A stretch of 60,147 bases of DNA from Rhodospirillaceae bacterium (GCA_016792585.1 JAEULB010000056.1:1-60147), one strand, 5' to 3'; shown: positions 17,126 through 26,170, numbered from the stretch's first letter. Notes: generated by a model from the sequence alone, not told the origin. Program-made: numbers and translations.

Positions 17126-18672
17126 GGTCTGAGCTCGCCGCCAAGTACGGTCACAAGATCAAGACCGTCGAAGAGCTGGTACGCGCCGTCGGACCGTTCC
17201 CGCGGAGCAAGCGGATCATCATGTGCCACGGCGTCTTCGACGTCGTGCACCCCGGACATCTCCGGCATCTCGTCTATGCCAAGAGCAAGGCCGATCTGTT
17301 GGTCGTCAGCATCACGAGCGATCAGCACATCGACAAGGGCAAGTACCGGCCGCACGTGCCGCACGATCTGCGGGCCCAGAACCTGGCGGCGCTCGAGGCG
17401 GTGGATTTCGTCATCATCGACACCAATCCGAACCCGTTGGCGAATATCGCCGCGATCAAGCCGGACTTCTTCGCCAAGGGCTACGAGTATGTAGCCAGCG
17501 GCATGCCGCAGAAGACGGCGGCCGAGGCCGAGGTGGTCGCCGGCTACGGCGGTGAGATGATCTTCACGCCAGGCGACATCGTCTATTCGTCGTCGAAGCT
17601 GATCGAGATGGCGCCGCCGTCGATCAAGCTCGAGAAGCTACTCGCGGTCATGGACCGCTTCGGGCTCAGGTTTGACGACCTTCGCCGTGCCGTCGACGGA
17701 CTGGGCGGTCGCCGCGTCCATGTTGTCGGCGACACCATCGTCGACAGCCTCACCGAAACGACCCTGATCGGCGGCCAGACCAAGACACCGACCCTCAGCG
17801 TCCGGCTCGATCAGCGACGGGACTTCATCGGTGGCGCTGCGATCGTGGCGGGACACTTGGCCGCTGCCGGTGGCCGGGTGAAGTTCTCGACCGTGCTCGG
17901 CGACGATCCGTTCCGGGACTTCGTGGTGCGCGAGCTGCAGCGCCTTGGAGTCGATTGCGACCCGGTGGTCGACAAGACCCGGCCGACGACGAACAAGAAC
18001 GCGATCGTTACCGATGGCTACCGCCTGCTGAAGATCGATACGGTCGACAACAGGACAATCTCGAACGACGTTCTCGAGCGCCTCCGGGGCAACATCAGCC
18101 GCGTCGCGACCGACTGCGTCGTGTTCAGCGACTTCCGGCACGGGATCTACAATCGCAGAACCATCCCGGACCTGATCAAGGCGATCCCGGCGGGAGTCTT
18201 CCGCGTCGCCGACAGCCAGGTTGCCAGCCGCTGGGGCAACATCATTGAGTTCAAGGGGTTCGACCTGATCACGCCGAACGAGCGCGAAGCGCGCTTCGCG
18301 CTCGGCGACCAGGACTCGGGCGTGCGGCCGCTGGCGAGCGCGCTCTACGATGCGGCCGAGTGCAAGACCCTGATCCTGAAGCTCGGCGATCGAGGCGCTC
18401 TCACCTGCCGCAGTACGGATCACGAGTCCCTGGACTCGTACTTCGTCGTCGACAGCTTCGTGGAGCGACTGGTCGATCCGGTCGGCGCCGGTGACGCGCT
18501 GCTCGCTTACGCAACACTGGCGCTGATGACGACATCGTCGGACGCGATCGCGACCATCCTGGGCTCGATCGCCGCGGCCTGTGCCTGCGAGCGCGACGGC
18601 AACGTGCCGGTCGTGCCGGAGGAAGTGCGGGCGAAGATCGATCACGTCGAGCGTCAGTGCGACTATCGGTGA
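17122..18672 (+). CDS. Bifunctional sugar nucleotidyltransferase (N) - PfkB sugar kinase (C), HldE-like with reversed domain order
   Basis: This 516-residue protein is read from GTG 17122. Residues about 30-165 are a cytidylyltransferase-like domain with HGVFDVVHPGH (HxGH motif, about 35-45) and YSSSKLIE (the S/T-S-x-I motif position). Residues about 193-510 are a PfkB kinase with VGDTIVDSL, FIGGAAIVAGHLAAAGG and the catalytic signature DPVGAGDALLAYA (about 451). HldE, which activates D-glycero-manno-heptose, has the kinase first and the nucleotidyltransferase second; here the order is reversed. By analogy it would phosphorylate a ketose- or heptose-type sugar at C1 and couple it to a nucleotide. 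The actual sugar is inferred only. Confidence 0.85.
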   Translation: MRSELAAKYGHKIKTVEELVRAVGPFPRSKRIIMCHGVFDVVHPGHLRHLVYAKSKADLLVVSITSDQHIDKGKYRPHVPHDLRAQNLAALEAVDFVIIDTNPNPLANIAAIKPDFFAKGYEYVASGMPQKTAAEAEVVAGYGGEMIFTPGDIVYSSSKLIEMAPPSIKLEKLLAVMDRFGLRFDDLRRAVDGLGGRRVHVVGDTIVDSLTETTLIGGQTKTPTLSVRLDQRRDFIGGAAIVAGHLAAAGGRVKFSTVLGDDPFRDFVVRELQRLGVDCDPVVDKTRPTTNKNAIVTDGYRLLKIDTVDNRTISNDVLERLRGNISRVATDCVVFSDFRHGIYNRRTIPDLIKAIPAGVFRVADSQVASRWGNIIEFKGFDLITPNEREARFALGDQDSGVRPLASALYDAAECKTLILKLGDRGALTCRSTDHESLDSYFVVDSFVERLVDPVGAGDALLAYATLALMTTSSDAIATILGSIAAACACERDGNVPVVPEEVRAKIDHVERQCDYR

Positions 18673-18678
18673 GCGGAC

Positions 18679-19335
18679 GTGCCTGAGATCGATCTCCTGC
18701 GGGCGCTGCCGAAGACCAAGCGCGACATCCGAAAGCGCGAGGACGCCAAGAAGCCCGAAGTCGTCGCCGAGGCGAAGCGGTACGGGCAGATGTATTTCGA
18801 CGGCCCGCGCGAGTACGGCTATGGCGGTTACCGCTACGACGGACGCTGGGTGCCGGTCGCGCGGGACATTGTCGCGCAGTACGGCCTCGGCCCCACCAGC
18901 CGCGTTCTCGATGTCGGTTGCGCCAAGGGCTTCCTGGTCAAGGACCTGATGAGCGTCTGTCCGGGGCTGCAGGCCTACGGGGTCGACGTCTCGGAATACG
19001 CGCTTGAGCATTGCGAGCCGGAGGTCGTCGGGCGTCTTGCGATCGCGAGCGCCGAGCGGCTGCACTTTCCGGACGCCTCGTTCGATCTCGTGCTGTCAAT
19101 CAACGCGATCCACAACCTGCCAAGAGATCGGGCGCGGACAGCGTTGGCGGAGATCCAGCGCGTGTCGCGCGGCAAGGCGTTCGTGCAGGTGGACTCCTAT
19201 CATTCGCCCGAGGAACGGGCGATTTTCGAGAGCTGGGTGCTGACCGCCGAGTTCCACGACTATCCGGCCGGCTGGTTGGCGTTGTTCGCCGAGGCGGGCT
19301 ATACAGGCGACTACGCCTGGACCGTGATCACCTGA
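18679..19335 (+). CDS. Class I SAM-dependent methyltransferase
   Basis: This 218-residue protein begins at GTG 18679, six bases after the previous stop. The SAM-binding glycine motif is VLDVGCAKGFLVKDL (about 75-89). The acidic post-I position is YGVDVSEYAL and motif II is FDLVLSINAIHNLPRD (about 134). An N-terminal basic segment (PKTKRDIRKREDAKK) precedes an aromatic stretch (YGYGGYRYDGRW). It is one of several methyltransferases in the locus and lies between sugar activation and SDR genes, so a sugar O-, N- or C-methylation is likely. Confidence 0.8.
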   Translation: MPEIDLLRALPKTKRDIRKREDAKKPEVVAEAKRYGQMYFDGPREYGYGGYRYDGRWVPVARDIVAQYGLGPTSRVLDVGCAKGFLVKDLMSVCPGLQAYGVDVSEYALEHCEPEVVGRLAIASAERLHFPDASFDLVLSINAIHNLPRDRARTALAEIQRVSRGKAFVQVDSYHSPEERAIFESWVLTAEFHDYPAGWLALFAEAGYTGDYAWTVIT

Positions 19336-19366
19336 CGAGCTGCCGGCGACGGGCGGAAGGAACGAC

Positions 19367-20359
19367 ATGAGCAGGACCTACGCGATCCTCGGCGGCGGCG
19401 GCAGCTTCGGCATTGCCGCGGCGCTCTATCTTCTCGATCACACCGACGCAAAGAAGGTGATCGGCATCGGCCGCAATCCGCTGCGGCCGGGAGCGTTCTC
19501 CCTCGGCATCGAGAAACGTCCACGGTACGAATACTACGCTCGGCACGTGACCTACGAACTCGATCTCCTGCTGGAGCTGCTCGATCGCGAGAAGCCGGAG
19601 GTGATCGTCAACTTCGCCGCCCAGGGCGAAGGCGCCGTGTCGTGGAAGCACTCCTGGCGCTTCTTCGAAACCAACTCGATGGCACTCGCCAGGCTTGCCG
19701 AGGAGCTCGGCAAGCGCGACTACCTCCAGCGGTTCATCCAGATCGGGACGTCAGAGCTCTATGGATCCGTCGATCACGCCGCGCGCGAGGACGATCCGAT
19801 CCGGCCGTCGAGCCCATACGCGGCGTCGAAGGCGGCATTCGACCTGCACCTGATGTCGGTTCATCGGTTCCTAAAGTTCCCGATGAACATCATCCGTCCA
19901 TCCAATGCCTATTGCCCGGCGCAGCTGCTGCATCGGGTCGTGCCGAAGGCGGTGGTCGCGGGCCTCACCGGCCGAAAGCTGCCGCTCCATGGCGGCGGGC
20001 GGGCCGAGAAGTCCTATATTCATGCCAAGGATCTGGGTCGCGCGATCCATCTCGTTGCCGAGAAGGCGCCGCTGGGTACTGTCTACAATTGCGGCCCGGA
20101 ACTGCCGATCTCCATCCGCGCGCTCGTCGAGAAGACGGCCGAGGCTCTCGGCGTGCCGTTCGAGCAGCTTTGCGAGGTGACCGGCGATCGGCTGGGCCAG
20201 GACTCGCGCTATTGGCTCGACTCCTCCGCGATCTATCGCGATGTCGGCTGGAAGCCCGAAGTCAGCCTCGAGGAAGGCCTCGCCGGTATGGTGGCGTGGG
20301 GCCGCCAGTACATCGACCAGCTTCGCGATTGGCCGACGGACTATGTCCTCCGCGCCTAA
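19367..20359 (+). CDS. NAD(P)-dependent sugar epimerase/dehydratase (SDR)
   Basis: This 330-residue extended-SDR protein has a glycine-rich nucleotide loop at residues 7-15 (ILGGGGSFG; the usual GxxGxxG is altered to GGGGSFG). The active-site YxxxK is in SPYAASKAAFD (about 149-159), preceded by IGTSELYGSV (active Ser/Thr). RPSNAYCPAQ and the HAKDLGRAIHLV motif later in the chain match the dTDP-glucose/GDP-mannose dehydratase branch. It probably oxidises, dehydrates or epimerises the nucleotide sugar made by the kinase/nucleotidyltransferase. It starts at ATG 19367 behind GGAAGGAACGAC and overlaps the next gene by 17 bp. Confidence 0.85.
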   Translation: MSRTYAILGGGGSFGIAAALYLLDHTDAKKVIGIGRNPLRPGAFSLGIEKRPRYEYYARHVTYELDLLLELLDREKPEVIVNFAAQGEGAVSWKHSWRFFETNSMALARLAEELGKRDYLQRFIQIGTSELYGSVDHAAREDDPIRPSSPYAASKAAFDLHLMSVHRFLKFPMNIIRPSNAYCPAQLLHRVVPKAVVAGLTGRKLPLHGGGRAEKSYIHAKDLGRAIHLVAEKAPLGTVYNCGPELPISIRALVEKTAEALGVPFEQLCEVTGDRLGQDSRYWLDSSAIYRDVGWKPEVSLEEGLAGMVAWGRQYIDQLRDWPTDYVLRA

Positions 20360-21191
20360 GCCTGAGGTCCGGTCGTCAAATTTCTTTGACGCTGACGCGG
20401 CGCGCCGGCGCTGCCTCGGATTCCGGCGGCGCATCCTGGCGGTCTCGCAGCAGGTCCAGGCGCTGCATGTGGCGCCGGCCTTCTCCTGCATGGAGATCAC
20501 TGACGCGGCCTATCACGGCTTGATCCGCCGGGCCGGCGCGCCATCGGACGACACGTTCCTGATGTCCAAGGGACATGGCTGCCTCGCCCAGTACGTGATC
20601 CTGGAGGCGCTCGGCGTTCTTTCTTCCGACGACTTGGCGGCCTACTGCACGCCGGGAGGCCGGCTCGGCGCCCACCCCGATTACGGCACGCCGGGCATCG
20701 AAGCGAGCACCGGATCGCTCGGCCATGGTATGGGCATGGCGGTCGGAATGTCCTACGGAGATCGTCTCCTCGGTGCGGACCGGACTGTCTATGCGGTCTT
20801 CTCCGACGGCGAGTTCCAGGAGGGCTCGACCTGGGAAGCGATGATGATGGCGGCCAACCTGAAGCTCGACCGCCTTGTCGCCTTTCTCGACCTCAACGAC
20901 TTTCAGGGTCTCGGCCGCACCAGCGAGTCCCACCCGGCCTTCTATCCGGTGCTCGACAAAGCCCGTGCCTTCGGTTGGGAAGCGGTCGAGGTCAACGGCC
21001 ACGATGGGCTCGCGATCGTCGAGGCCGTGCGTGGCCGCGAGGCCTCCGACCGGCCACTCCTCGTCGTCTGCAGGACGGTGAAGGGCAAGGGCGTCTCCTA
21101 CATGGAGAATGTACCGATCTGGCACTACCGCTCGCCCAGCCCGGAAGAGTATCGGCAGGCGCTTGCCGAGCTGCAGGAGATCTCGGGGTGA
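20343..21191 (+). CDS. Transketolase-like protein, N-terminal (TPP-binding) subunit
   Basis: This 282-residue protein starts at ATG 20343 inside the end of the SDR gene. The thiamine-diphosphate motif runs from SDGEFQEGSTWEAM (about 153) to VAFLDLNDFQGLG, giving the GDG...N-type signature as SDGE...LND. GHGMGMAVGMSYGD and KGHGCLAQY upstream are typical of split transketolases. The partner C-terminal half is the next gene, with a GTGA overlap. In sugar-modification loci such split enzymes can add a two-carbon unit to a keto-sugar or extend its chain. The acceptor is unknown. This is not likely to be the housekeeping transketolase. Confidence 0.87.
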   Translation: MSSAPKPEVRSSNFFDADAARRRCLGFRRRILAVSQQVQALHVAPAFSCMEITDAAYHGLIRRAGAPSDDTFLMSKGHGCLAQYVILEALGVLSSDDLAAYCTPGGRLGAHPDYGTPGIEASTGSLGHGMGMAVGMSYGDRLLGADRTVYAVFSDGEFQEGSTWEAMMMAANLKLDRLVAFLDLNDFQGLGRTSESHPAFYPVLDKARAFGWEAVEVNGHDGLAIVEAVRGREASDRPLLVVCRTVKGKGVSYMENVPIWHYRSPSPEEYRQALAELQEISG

Positions 21192-22129
21192 GGAACACCT
21201 TCGCGGACACCTTCTACGAGCTCGCCAAGAACGACCGGCGCCTGGTGGCGGTCGTTGCCGACATCTCGCCGGCGGGGTCGATCGCGAAGTTCCGTCAGGA
21301 ATTCCCCGACCGCTTCATCAACACCGGCGTCGCTGAGCAGATAATGATCGGCATGGCAGCTGGCATGGCGCAGCGCGGGCTCAGGCCGTTCGCCTACACC
21401 ATCGCCAAGTTCTCGCTCTACCGGCCTTTCGAGTTCGTCCGCGACGACCTCTGCTATCAGAACCTGCCGGTCACCGTGGTCGGCATCGGTCCGGGGGTTA
21501 CCTACTCCACGCTCGGCGGCAGCCATCATGCGATGGAGGACATCGCGCTCGCCACCTCGATCCCGAACATGACCGTGATCGCGCCCTGCGATCCGGAGGA
21601 AGTCCGGGCGGCGACGCGGTGGTGCGCGACCGAGAGCCAGGGCCCGGTCTATCTTCGGCTCGGCAAGGCCGGCGAGCCGGTCCTGACTAAGGACGCGGTG
21701 GAGCCGTTCGAGGTCGGCCGGATGCGCGTCGTTGCGCGGGGGACTGGCACGTGCGTGATCGCCGCGGGACCGATCCTCGGCCTTGGGAGGCTTGTCGCCG
21801 AGCAGCTCGCCGCGGAAGCCGGCGCGCCCGTCACGCTGGTGAGCGCGCATACGCTGAAGCCGTTCGACACGGAAAAGGCGGCGGAGCTTCTCCGGTCGCA
21901 CCAACGCGTGATCGCAATCGAAGAGCATGTGCCGCATGGCGGGCTCAGCTCGCGGCTGAAGGAAGTCGCCTGGGACAGCGGCGCCAAATGCGAGCTCCGC
22001 TGCTTCACGCTCGAGGATGCATTCCACCACGTATATGGCTCGCACGCCGACATCCTGTCGGCCCATGGCCTCGACGAGGCACGCATCCTGGCCGCTCTCC
22101 GTCGTCCGGCGCAGGTGCCGGCCGGCTGA
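21188..22129 (+). CDS. Transketolase-like protein, C-terminal (pyrimidine-binding) subunit
   Basis: This 313-residue protein is read from GTG 21188, which overlaps the preceding stop by four bases. RNTFADTFYELAKNDRRLVAVVADIS opens the pyrimidine-binding domain. FINTGVAEQIMIGMAAGMA (about 40-58) carries the conserved catalytic Glu (VAEQ) that activates thiamine. The C-terminal transketolase fold is seen in IAAGPILGLGRLVAEQL and VSAHTLKPFD. It forms one heteromeric enzyme with the previous gene. Its stop overlaps the next start as TGATG-type coupling, continuing the operon. Confidence 0.87.
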   Translation: MRNTFADTFYELAKNDRRLVAVVADISPAGSIAKFRQEFPDRFINTGVAEQIMIGMAAGMAQRGLRPFAYTIAKFSLYRPFEFVRDDLCYQNLPVTVVGIGPGVTYSTLGGSHHAMEDIALATSIPNMTVIAPCDPEEVRAATRWCATESQGPVYLRLGKAGEPVLTKDAVEPFEVGRMRVVARGTGTCVIAAGPILGLGRLVAEQLAAEAGAPVTLVSAHTLKPFDTEKAAELLRSHQRVIAIEEHVPHGGLSSRLKEVAWDSGAKCELRCFTLEDAFHHVYGSHADILSAHGLDEARILAALRRPAQVPAG

Positions 22130-23316
22130 TGCGCTCGGTCAGCCCCGACGAACAGAAGCGCGAGTCGCTGCGGTACATAGCGACGCAGCTCAGGATGCCG
22201 CGTTCGATTGAACGGATCGTCGGCTTCGCCGGCAGCCAGGCGATGGGCGACTTCCTGATGGAGCATGTCTTCTACGCGACCGTCGCGCACATGGCGGGCT
22301 GCCGGGACCTGACCGTCATCTATCGCGACGACCGGCCCTACAAGAAGGTCATCGCCGCTCTCAACCGGCAGGCGACGCGGCATGTGTCCTACAGCGCGCC
22401 CGGCGATGCCTTCCCGATCGACTGGTTCGACATCGGCTATAACGCGCCGCTCGTCGCTCCGATGCCGCGGTGGTACGACGACTTCACCTTCATGCCCGAC
22501 CTGGTGATGACGCCATCGATGGTGTTCAACACCGCATTCCTGAAGGAGCATGCCGGCCTCGCCTTCGCCGCCGAGGATGTCAGCAGGCTGACGCCAGCTC
22601 TCGCTGCGGCGGGGGTGCCCGAAGGGCAGTGGTTCGTTGGTCTCCATGTGCGCGAGTCCCGATACGCGTTTCGCGACAATATCGACCCATCGCGCTCGTC
22701 CGACCCGAATACGTTCCTTGAGGCGATCCGAGTGATCCGCGACGTCGGCGGCTGTGTGGTGCGGATCGGCGACGAGGCGCAGAGTCCCCTGCCGTCGATG
22801 GACGGGCTGATCGACCTTTCCCGAATTCCGGGATCGTTTGAGCTGCAGGCCTTCGCTTTCAGCCGGGCCCGCTTCAATCTCGTCACGGACTCAGGCCCGG
22901 CGGCGCTGTCGTCGGCTCTGAGGGTTCCGACGGTCGCCACCAACAGCTTCACACGGGAGGCGGTGTTCAATCCGGCCGATCTCGTCCTGCTCAAGCGTGT
23001 CCGGCTGCGCGGGGTCGGAGAGGTGGAGTATGGGGGTCCCGAGTACCTGGCGAACGGCTGGCCGGATCTGGACCTGCGGTTCATTCAGGCCGCCAAGGCG
23101 CCGGAACTCGACGGCTCGGCGATAGAGGGCTTTGCACCGAACACGCCCGAGCAGATCTGCGAGGTCGTCGGTATGGCGCTGGAAGACACCGCGGGCTTCG
23201 AGGGTTGGCGGCCGACGCCCGCACCGCTGCCGGCCCTGGAAGCGAGGAAGCTCGCTTGGCCGTTCGACATGGCGCCGCCGCAAGCTAGGGTATGGACTCC
23301 GAACGGGCCTGCTTGA
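22129..23316 (+). CDS. TIGR04372-like glycosyltransferase
   Basis: This 395-residue protein is read from ATG 22129 (ATGA junction). Diagnostic segments are VGFAGSQAMGDF near the N-terminus, WFVGLHVRESRYAF (about 168-181), a RSSDPNTFLEAIRVI stretch, GGCVVRIGD and FSRARFNLVTDSGPAALSSAL (about 245). Together they match the putative glycosyltransferase family TIGR04372 of surface-polysaccharide loci. The gene at 26171-27367 on the other strand is a paralogue with the same segments. The enzyme is expected to be cytosolic and to use a nucleotide sugar; specificity is unknown. It closes the transketolase-containing operon before the DegT gene. Confidence 0.7.
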   Translation: MRSVSPDEQKRESLRYIATQLRMPRSIERIVGFAGSQAMGDFLMEHVFYATVAHMAGCRDLTVIYRDDRPYKKVIAALNRQATRHVSYSAPGDAFPIDWFDIGYNAPLVAPMPRWYDDFTFMPDLVMTPSMVFNTAFLKEHAGLAFAAEDVSRLTPALAAAGVPEGQWFVGLHVRESRYAFRDNIDPSRSSDPNTFLEAIRVIRDVGGCVVRIGDEAQSPLPSMDGLIDLSRIPGSFELQAFAFSRARFNLVTDSGPAALSSALRVPTVATNSFTREAVFNPADLVLLKRVRLRGVGEVEYGGPEYLANGWPDLDLRFIQAAKAPELDGSAIEGFAPNTPEQICEVVGMALEDTAGFEGWRPTPAPLPALEARKLAWPFDMAPPQARVWTPNGPA

Positions 23317-23345
23317 TCCCGGGACAAGAGAGTGGACGGGCAAAG

Positions 23346-24563
23346 ATGATCAGGGAGAACCGCCAGAAGCTGGCGATCGACGGAGGCGCGAAGACACGGC
23401 AGGCGCCGATGCCGCCGCGTCAGGCCCTGGGTCCGGCCGAACGCCAGAAGATCCAGTCCGTCCTCGATCACTACGATGCCCTGCAAAGGGATCCGGGCTA
23501 TCAGGGTCATTTCGAGGCGCTCTACACCGACGCCTTCGTCGAGTTTATGGGCGGACGCGGCTACGCCGATGCGGTCGCGACCGGCACGTCGGCCGTCTAT
23601 CTCGCCCTGGCCTCGCTCGACCTGCCGCGCGGCGCGCAGGTGCTGGTATCGCCGATCACCGATCCCGGCACGCTGTCGGCCATCATCCTTCAAGGGCTGG
23701 TACCGAGGCTCGTCGACACGGCACCTGGCAGCTACAACACCTCTGCCACCGAGATCGCCAAGAGACTGACCCCGGAGGTCAAGGCGATCTGTCTCGTCCA
23801 TGCGGCCGGAGAATCGGCGGACATCGAGGCGGTGACGGATCTCGCGGCGAACCGTGGCATTCCGCTGGTGGAGGACTGTTCGCAGGCCCATGGCGCGATG
23901 GTGGCGGGCCGGCGCCTCGGGACGTTCGGAGCCATCGCCGCGTTTTCGACCATGTATCGCAAGGCCCACATGACAGGGGCATCCGGAGGCCTCTACTACA
24001 CCGCGGACGAAGCCCGCTTCCGGCGCGCCATGGCGCATGCCGATAGAGGCAAGCCGCGATGGCAGGACGGCTTCGACGACAAGGATCCCGGCACCTTCCT
24101 GTTCCCGGCCCTCAATCACCACACGGACGAGATCTCGTGCGCGGTCGGGATAGCTTCGCTCGGTCGCCTGGACGGGACCCGGAAGCGACGGATGGCCTTC
24201 GTCGAGGGTCTGCGCGAACGGCTGTCGCGACGGTCGCGAGTCTGCCGGACGTATGCGCTGAGCGCCGACTCGTCGCCCTTCTATCTGCCGATCCATGTCG
24301 AGGTGGAGCGGCTTAGCGTCACCAAGAAGGTCTTCGCTCTCGCCGTCGCCGCCGAGGGTGTCGATATCAATGCTGACTATCGCTACGTCGTTGCCGACTG
24401 GCCGTGGGTGAAGCCGCACCTGGCCGACGGGTTCGACTGTCCGAACGCGCATCGGGTTCGGGATACGACCTTCAACATCCTGTTCAACGAGAACTATGGA
24501 CCGACCGAAGCCGAGGATATCGCCATGGCGATCGAGAAGGTCGAAAGCTTCTACGTGAGCTGA
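23346..24563 (+). CDS. DegT/DnrJ/EryC1-family aminotransferase
   Basis: This 405-residue protein is read from ATG 23346; an upstream ATG at 23292 would add 18 residues and overlap the previous gene. LAIDGGAKTRQAPMPPRQ at the N-terminus is the usual start of this family. ATGTSAVYLALASLDL (about 78) binds PLP phosphate. VEDCSQAHGAMVAGRRLGTFG (about 175) carries the PLP-contacting Asp. The cofactor lysine is in MYRKAHMTGASGG (about 205). These enzymes aminate a keto group on nucleotide-linked sugars, using glutamate or glutamine. It is followed six bases later by an acetyltransferase-like gene, a pairing typical of N-acylated amino-sugar synthesis. Confidence 0.87.
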   Translation: MIRENRQKLAIDGGAKTRQAPMPPRQALGPAERQKIQSVLDHYDALQRDPGYQGHFEALYTDAFVEFMGGRGYADAVATGTSAVYLALASLDLPRGAQVLVSPITDPGTLSAIILQGLVPRLVDTAPGSYNTSATEIAKRLTPEVKAICLVHAAGESADIEAVTDLAANRGIPLVEDCSQAHGAMVAGRRLGTFGAIAAFSTMYRKAHMTGASGGLYYTADEARFRRAMAHADRGKPRWQDGFDDKDPGTFLFPALNHHTDEISCAVGIASLGRLDGTRKRRMAFVEGLRERLSRRSRVCRTYALSADSSPFYLPIHVEVERLSVTKKVFALAVAAEGVDINADYRYVVADWPWVKPHLADGFDCPNAHRVRDTTFNILFNENYGPTEAEDIAMAIEKVESFYVS

Positions 24564-24568
24564 AGCGG

Positions 24569-25309
24569 ATGGCGTCGACCGTTTCCGAAAGCCTGCGGCT
24601 CGCCGGTGTTCCCCGGGGCGCCGCCGTGATGGTTCATACCGGCTTCAAAGGGTTGTCGCGGGCGGGCCTCCGGGCGGAGGACGTGGTCGACGAGCTCTGC
24701 GACTACCTGGCTTCGGGCACGCTGATGATGCCAACCTTCACCTGGAAGTCGGTGAATCCATCGCAGCCGGTCTTCTCGGAAACCGCAACCGCCTCACAGA
24801 CCGGCATCTTGAGCGAGGTCTTTCGCGTAGGGCGGGCGGAGGCGCGCAGTCTTCACCCTTCACACTCCGTCGTGGCGCGCGGGGATTCCTCGACCTTCCT
24901 TGGCGACCACGCGACAGACGACACCCCCTGCTCCGCCGCCAGCCCGTTCCGGCACCTGGTCGATGCGGACGGATGGTTCATGCTGATCGGCGTCGGCTTC
25001 GAACGGCTGACGCTGATGCACGCGGCGGAGGAAGAGGTGGCGGTCGGCAACTACCTCGAACCGCGGGAGCGCGCCGAGACCTATACCTGCGTCGATCGTC
25101 GTGGCGTGGCGCATACAGTTCGCACTCGCCGCCACCTGCGGACGCCTCGAGACTTTCCGCGGTTCCAGCGCTTGCTGCTCGCCAGAGGGGAAGTCCGGGC
25201 GGACGAGGCATTCGGCGTCGGAATCCTTATCGGCCGGGCACGGACGACCTACGACTTCGTCGTCGAAGCTCTGCGAGCCGATCCGAGGGCGACGTTGGCG
25301 GCGGGCTAG
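24569..25309 (+). CDS. AAC(3)-like N-acetyltransferase
   Basis: This 246-residue protein is read from ATG 24569. Features of the aminoglycoside 3-N-acetyltransferase fold are VMVHTGFKGLSRAGL, LMMPTFTWKSVNP, the HPSHSVVARG motif (about 96-105), the TPCSAASPFRHLVDADGWFMLIGVGFERLTLMH segment around 125-150 (catalytic-region residues) and AEEEVAVGN. In this setting, right after a sugar aminotransferase, it most likely acylates the new amino group of a sugar rather than conferring drug resistance. Acetyl-CoA is the usual donor. The gene overlaps the convergent methyltransferase-like gene by four bases. Confidence 0.75.
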   Translation: MASTVSESLRLAGVPRGAAVMVHTGFKGLSRAGLRAEDVVDELCDYLASGTLMMPTFTWKSVNPSQPVFSETATASQTGILSEVFRVGRAEARSLHPSHSVVARGDSSTFLGDHATDDTPCSAASPFRHLVDADGWFMLIGVGFERLTLMHAAEEEVAVGNYLEPRERAETYTCVDRRGVAHTVRTRRHLRTPRDFPRFQRLLLARGEVRADEAFGVGILIGRARTTYDFVVEALRADPRATLAAG

Positions 25310-26124
25310 GAAGACTGCTTGCCGTGCTGCCAGACATCGGCGGCTGAATAGCGGCCCTGCTGAGGAATCTGATCGCAAACCGAGTCCTCCGTCTTCTGGA
25401 CGAGCGCCAGTACCATGAAGGCACCGCCTCCGATCCCGTCCACGACCGCATCCTCCAGCGACTTCGGCACGTAGTCGAAATACATGACCGGGTCCCGGCC
25501 AAGCTTCCCGATGCATCGTCCGAGTTGGAGCAGGTGAATCTTGAACCGGTTGGCGGAGTAGTAGTCGAGGAAGAAGGTGGGGGAGAACTGATAGAACCCG
25601 TGATCGATATACGAGTTCGATCCAAGCACGTGATAGACGAAGCCGCCGACGTTCAGCATCGAGAAGATGTTCTGGAGAACGTTCGGAACATGAAAAATGT
25701 GCTCGATGGTTCCGAGATCGAGGATGGCGTCATAACGCTGGGGAACGGCCAGATTGGCCCCGGGCAGGTTGAGGTCGTGGATGTGGGTCGCGCCCTCGTA
25801 AGCGCTCGCATCCAAGGTATGGACCGGATCGAAGCCGAGGGCCGGTAGGAGGAACGCGTCGAGATAAGGGTCCTTAGCGTTGTCCTGGGCGTAGTCCCGC
25901 CCCCTGGCGCGGGCCTCGTTGTGCCGACGCAGGAGGGGGTTGTCGGGCGCGAGGTTCACTTCGTTTCCGACCCGCTCGGCAAAGCCGAAGTCGAGGAGGA
26001 GCTGCAGCATGTCCTGGACATCGAAGCCCATCCCTTGCCGCCCGAGCGTGAGGCATGAACCACGGATGCCGTGCTCCCGGCAGAGCCTGGCGAAGTGGCG
26101 TGCGTTCCATTTGTCCATGCCCAT
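25306..26124 (-). CDS. Methyltransferase-like protein
   Basis: This 272-residue protein is read from ATG 26124 or 26118; the longer frame begins inside the upstream glycosyltransferase gene. The best sign of a methyltransferase fold is YDAILDLGTIEHIFHVPNVL (about 130-149), a motif II/post-II region, followed by MLNVGGFVYHV. A clear glycine-rich SAM motif I is not evident, so it may be a divergent or inactive member. FFLDYYSANRF is shared in pattern with the gene at 42634-43641. It lies downstream of the TIGR04372-like gene on the same strand, 46 bp after its end, probably as an operon. Confidence 0.6.
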   Translation of the reverse strand: MGMDKWNARHFARLCREHGIRGSCLTLGRQGMGFDVQDMLQLLLDFGFAERVGNEVNLAPDNPLLRRHNEARARGRDYAQDNAKDPYLDAFLLPALGFDPVHTLDASAYEGATHIHDLNLPGANLAVPQRYDAILDLGTIEHIFHVPNVLQNIFSMLNVGGFVYHVLGSNSYIDHGFYQFSPTFFLDYYSANRFKIHLLQLGRCIGKLGRDPVMYFDYVPKSLEDAVVDGIGGGAFMVLALVQKTEDSVCDQIPQQGRYSAADVWQHGKQSS

Positions 26125-26170
26125 CGGCGGTCTCGTCAGAGGTGATCCGTAGGTCGAGGCAAGCGGGCGT

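Noticed and set aside
24569..25309. AAC(3)-like gene as an aminoglycoside-resistance determinant
   Set aside because: It lies directly after a sugar aminotransferase in a glycan locus, with no other resistance or mobile gene. A sugar N-acylation role is more consistent.
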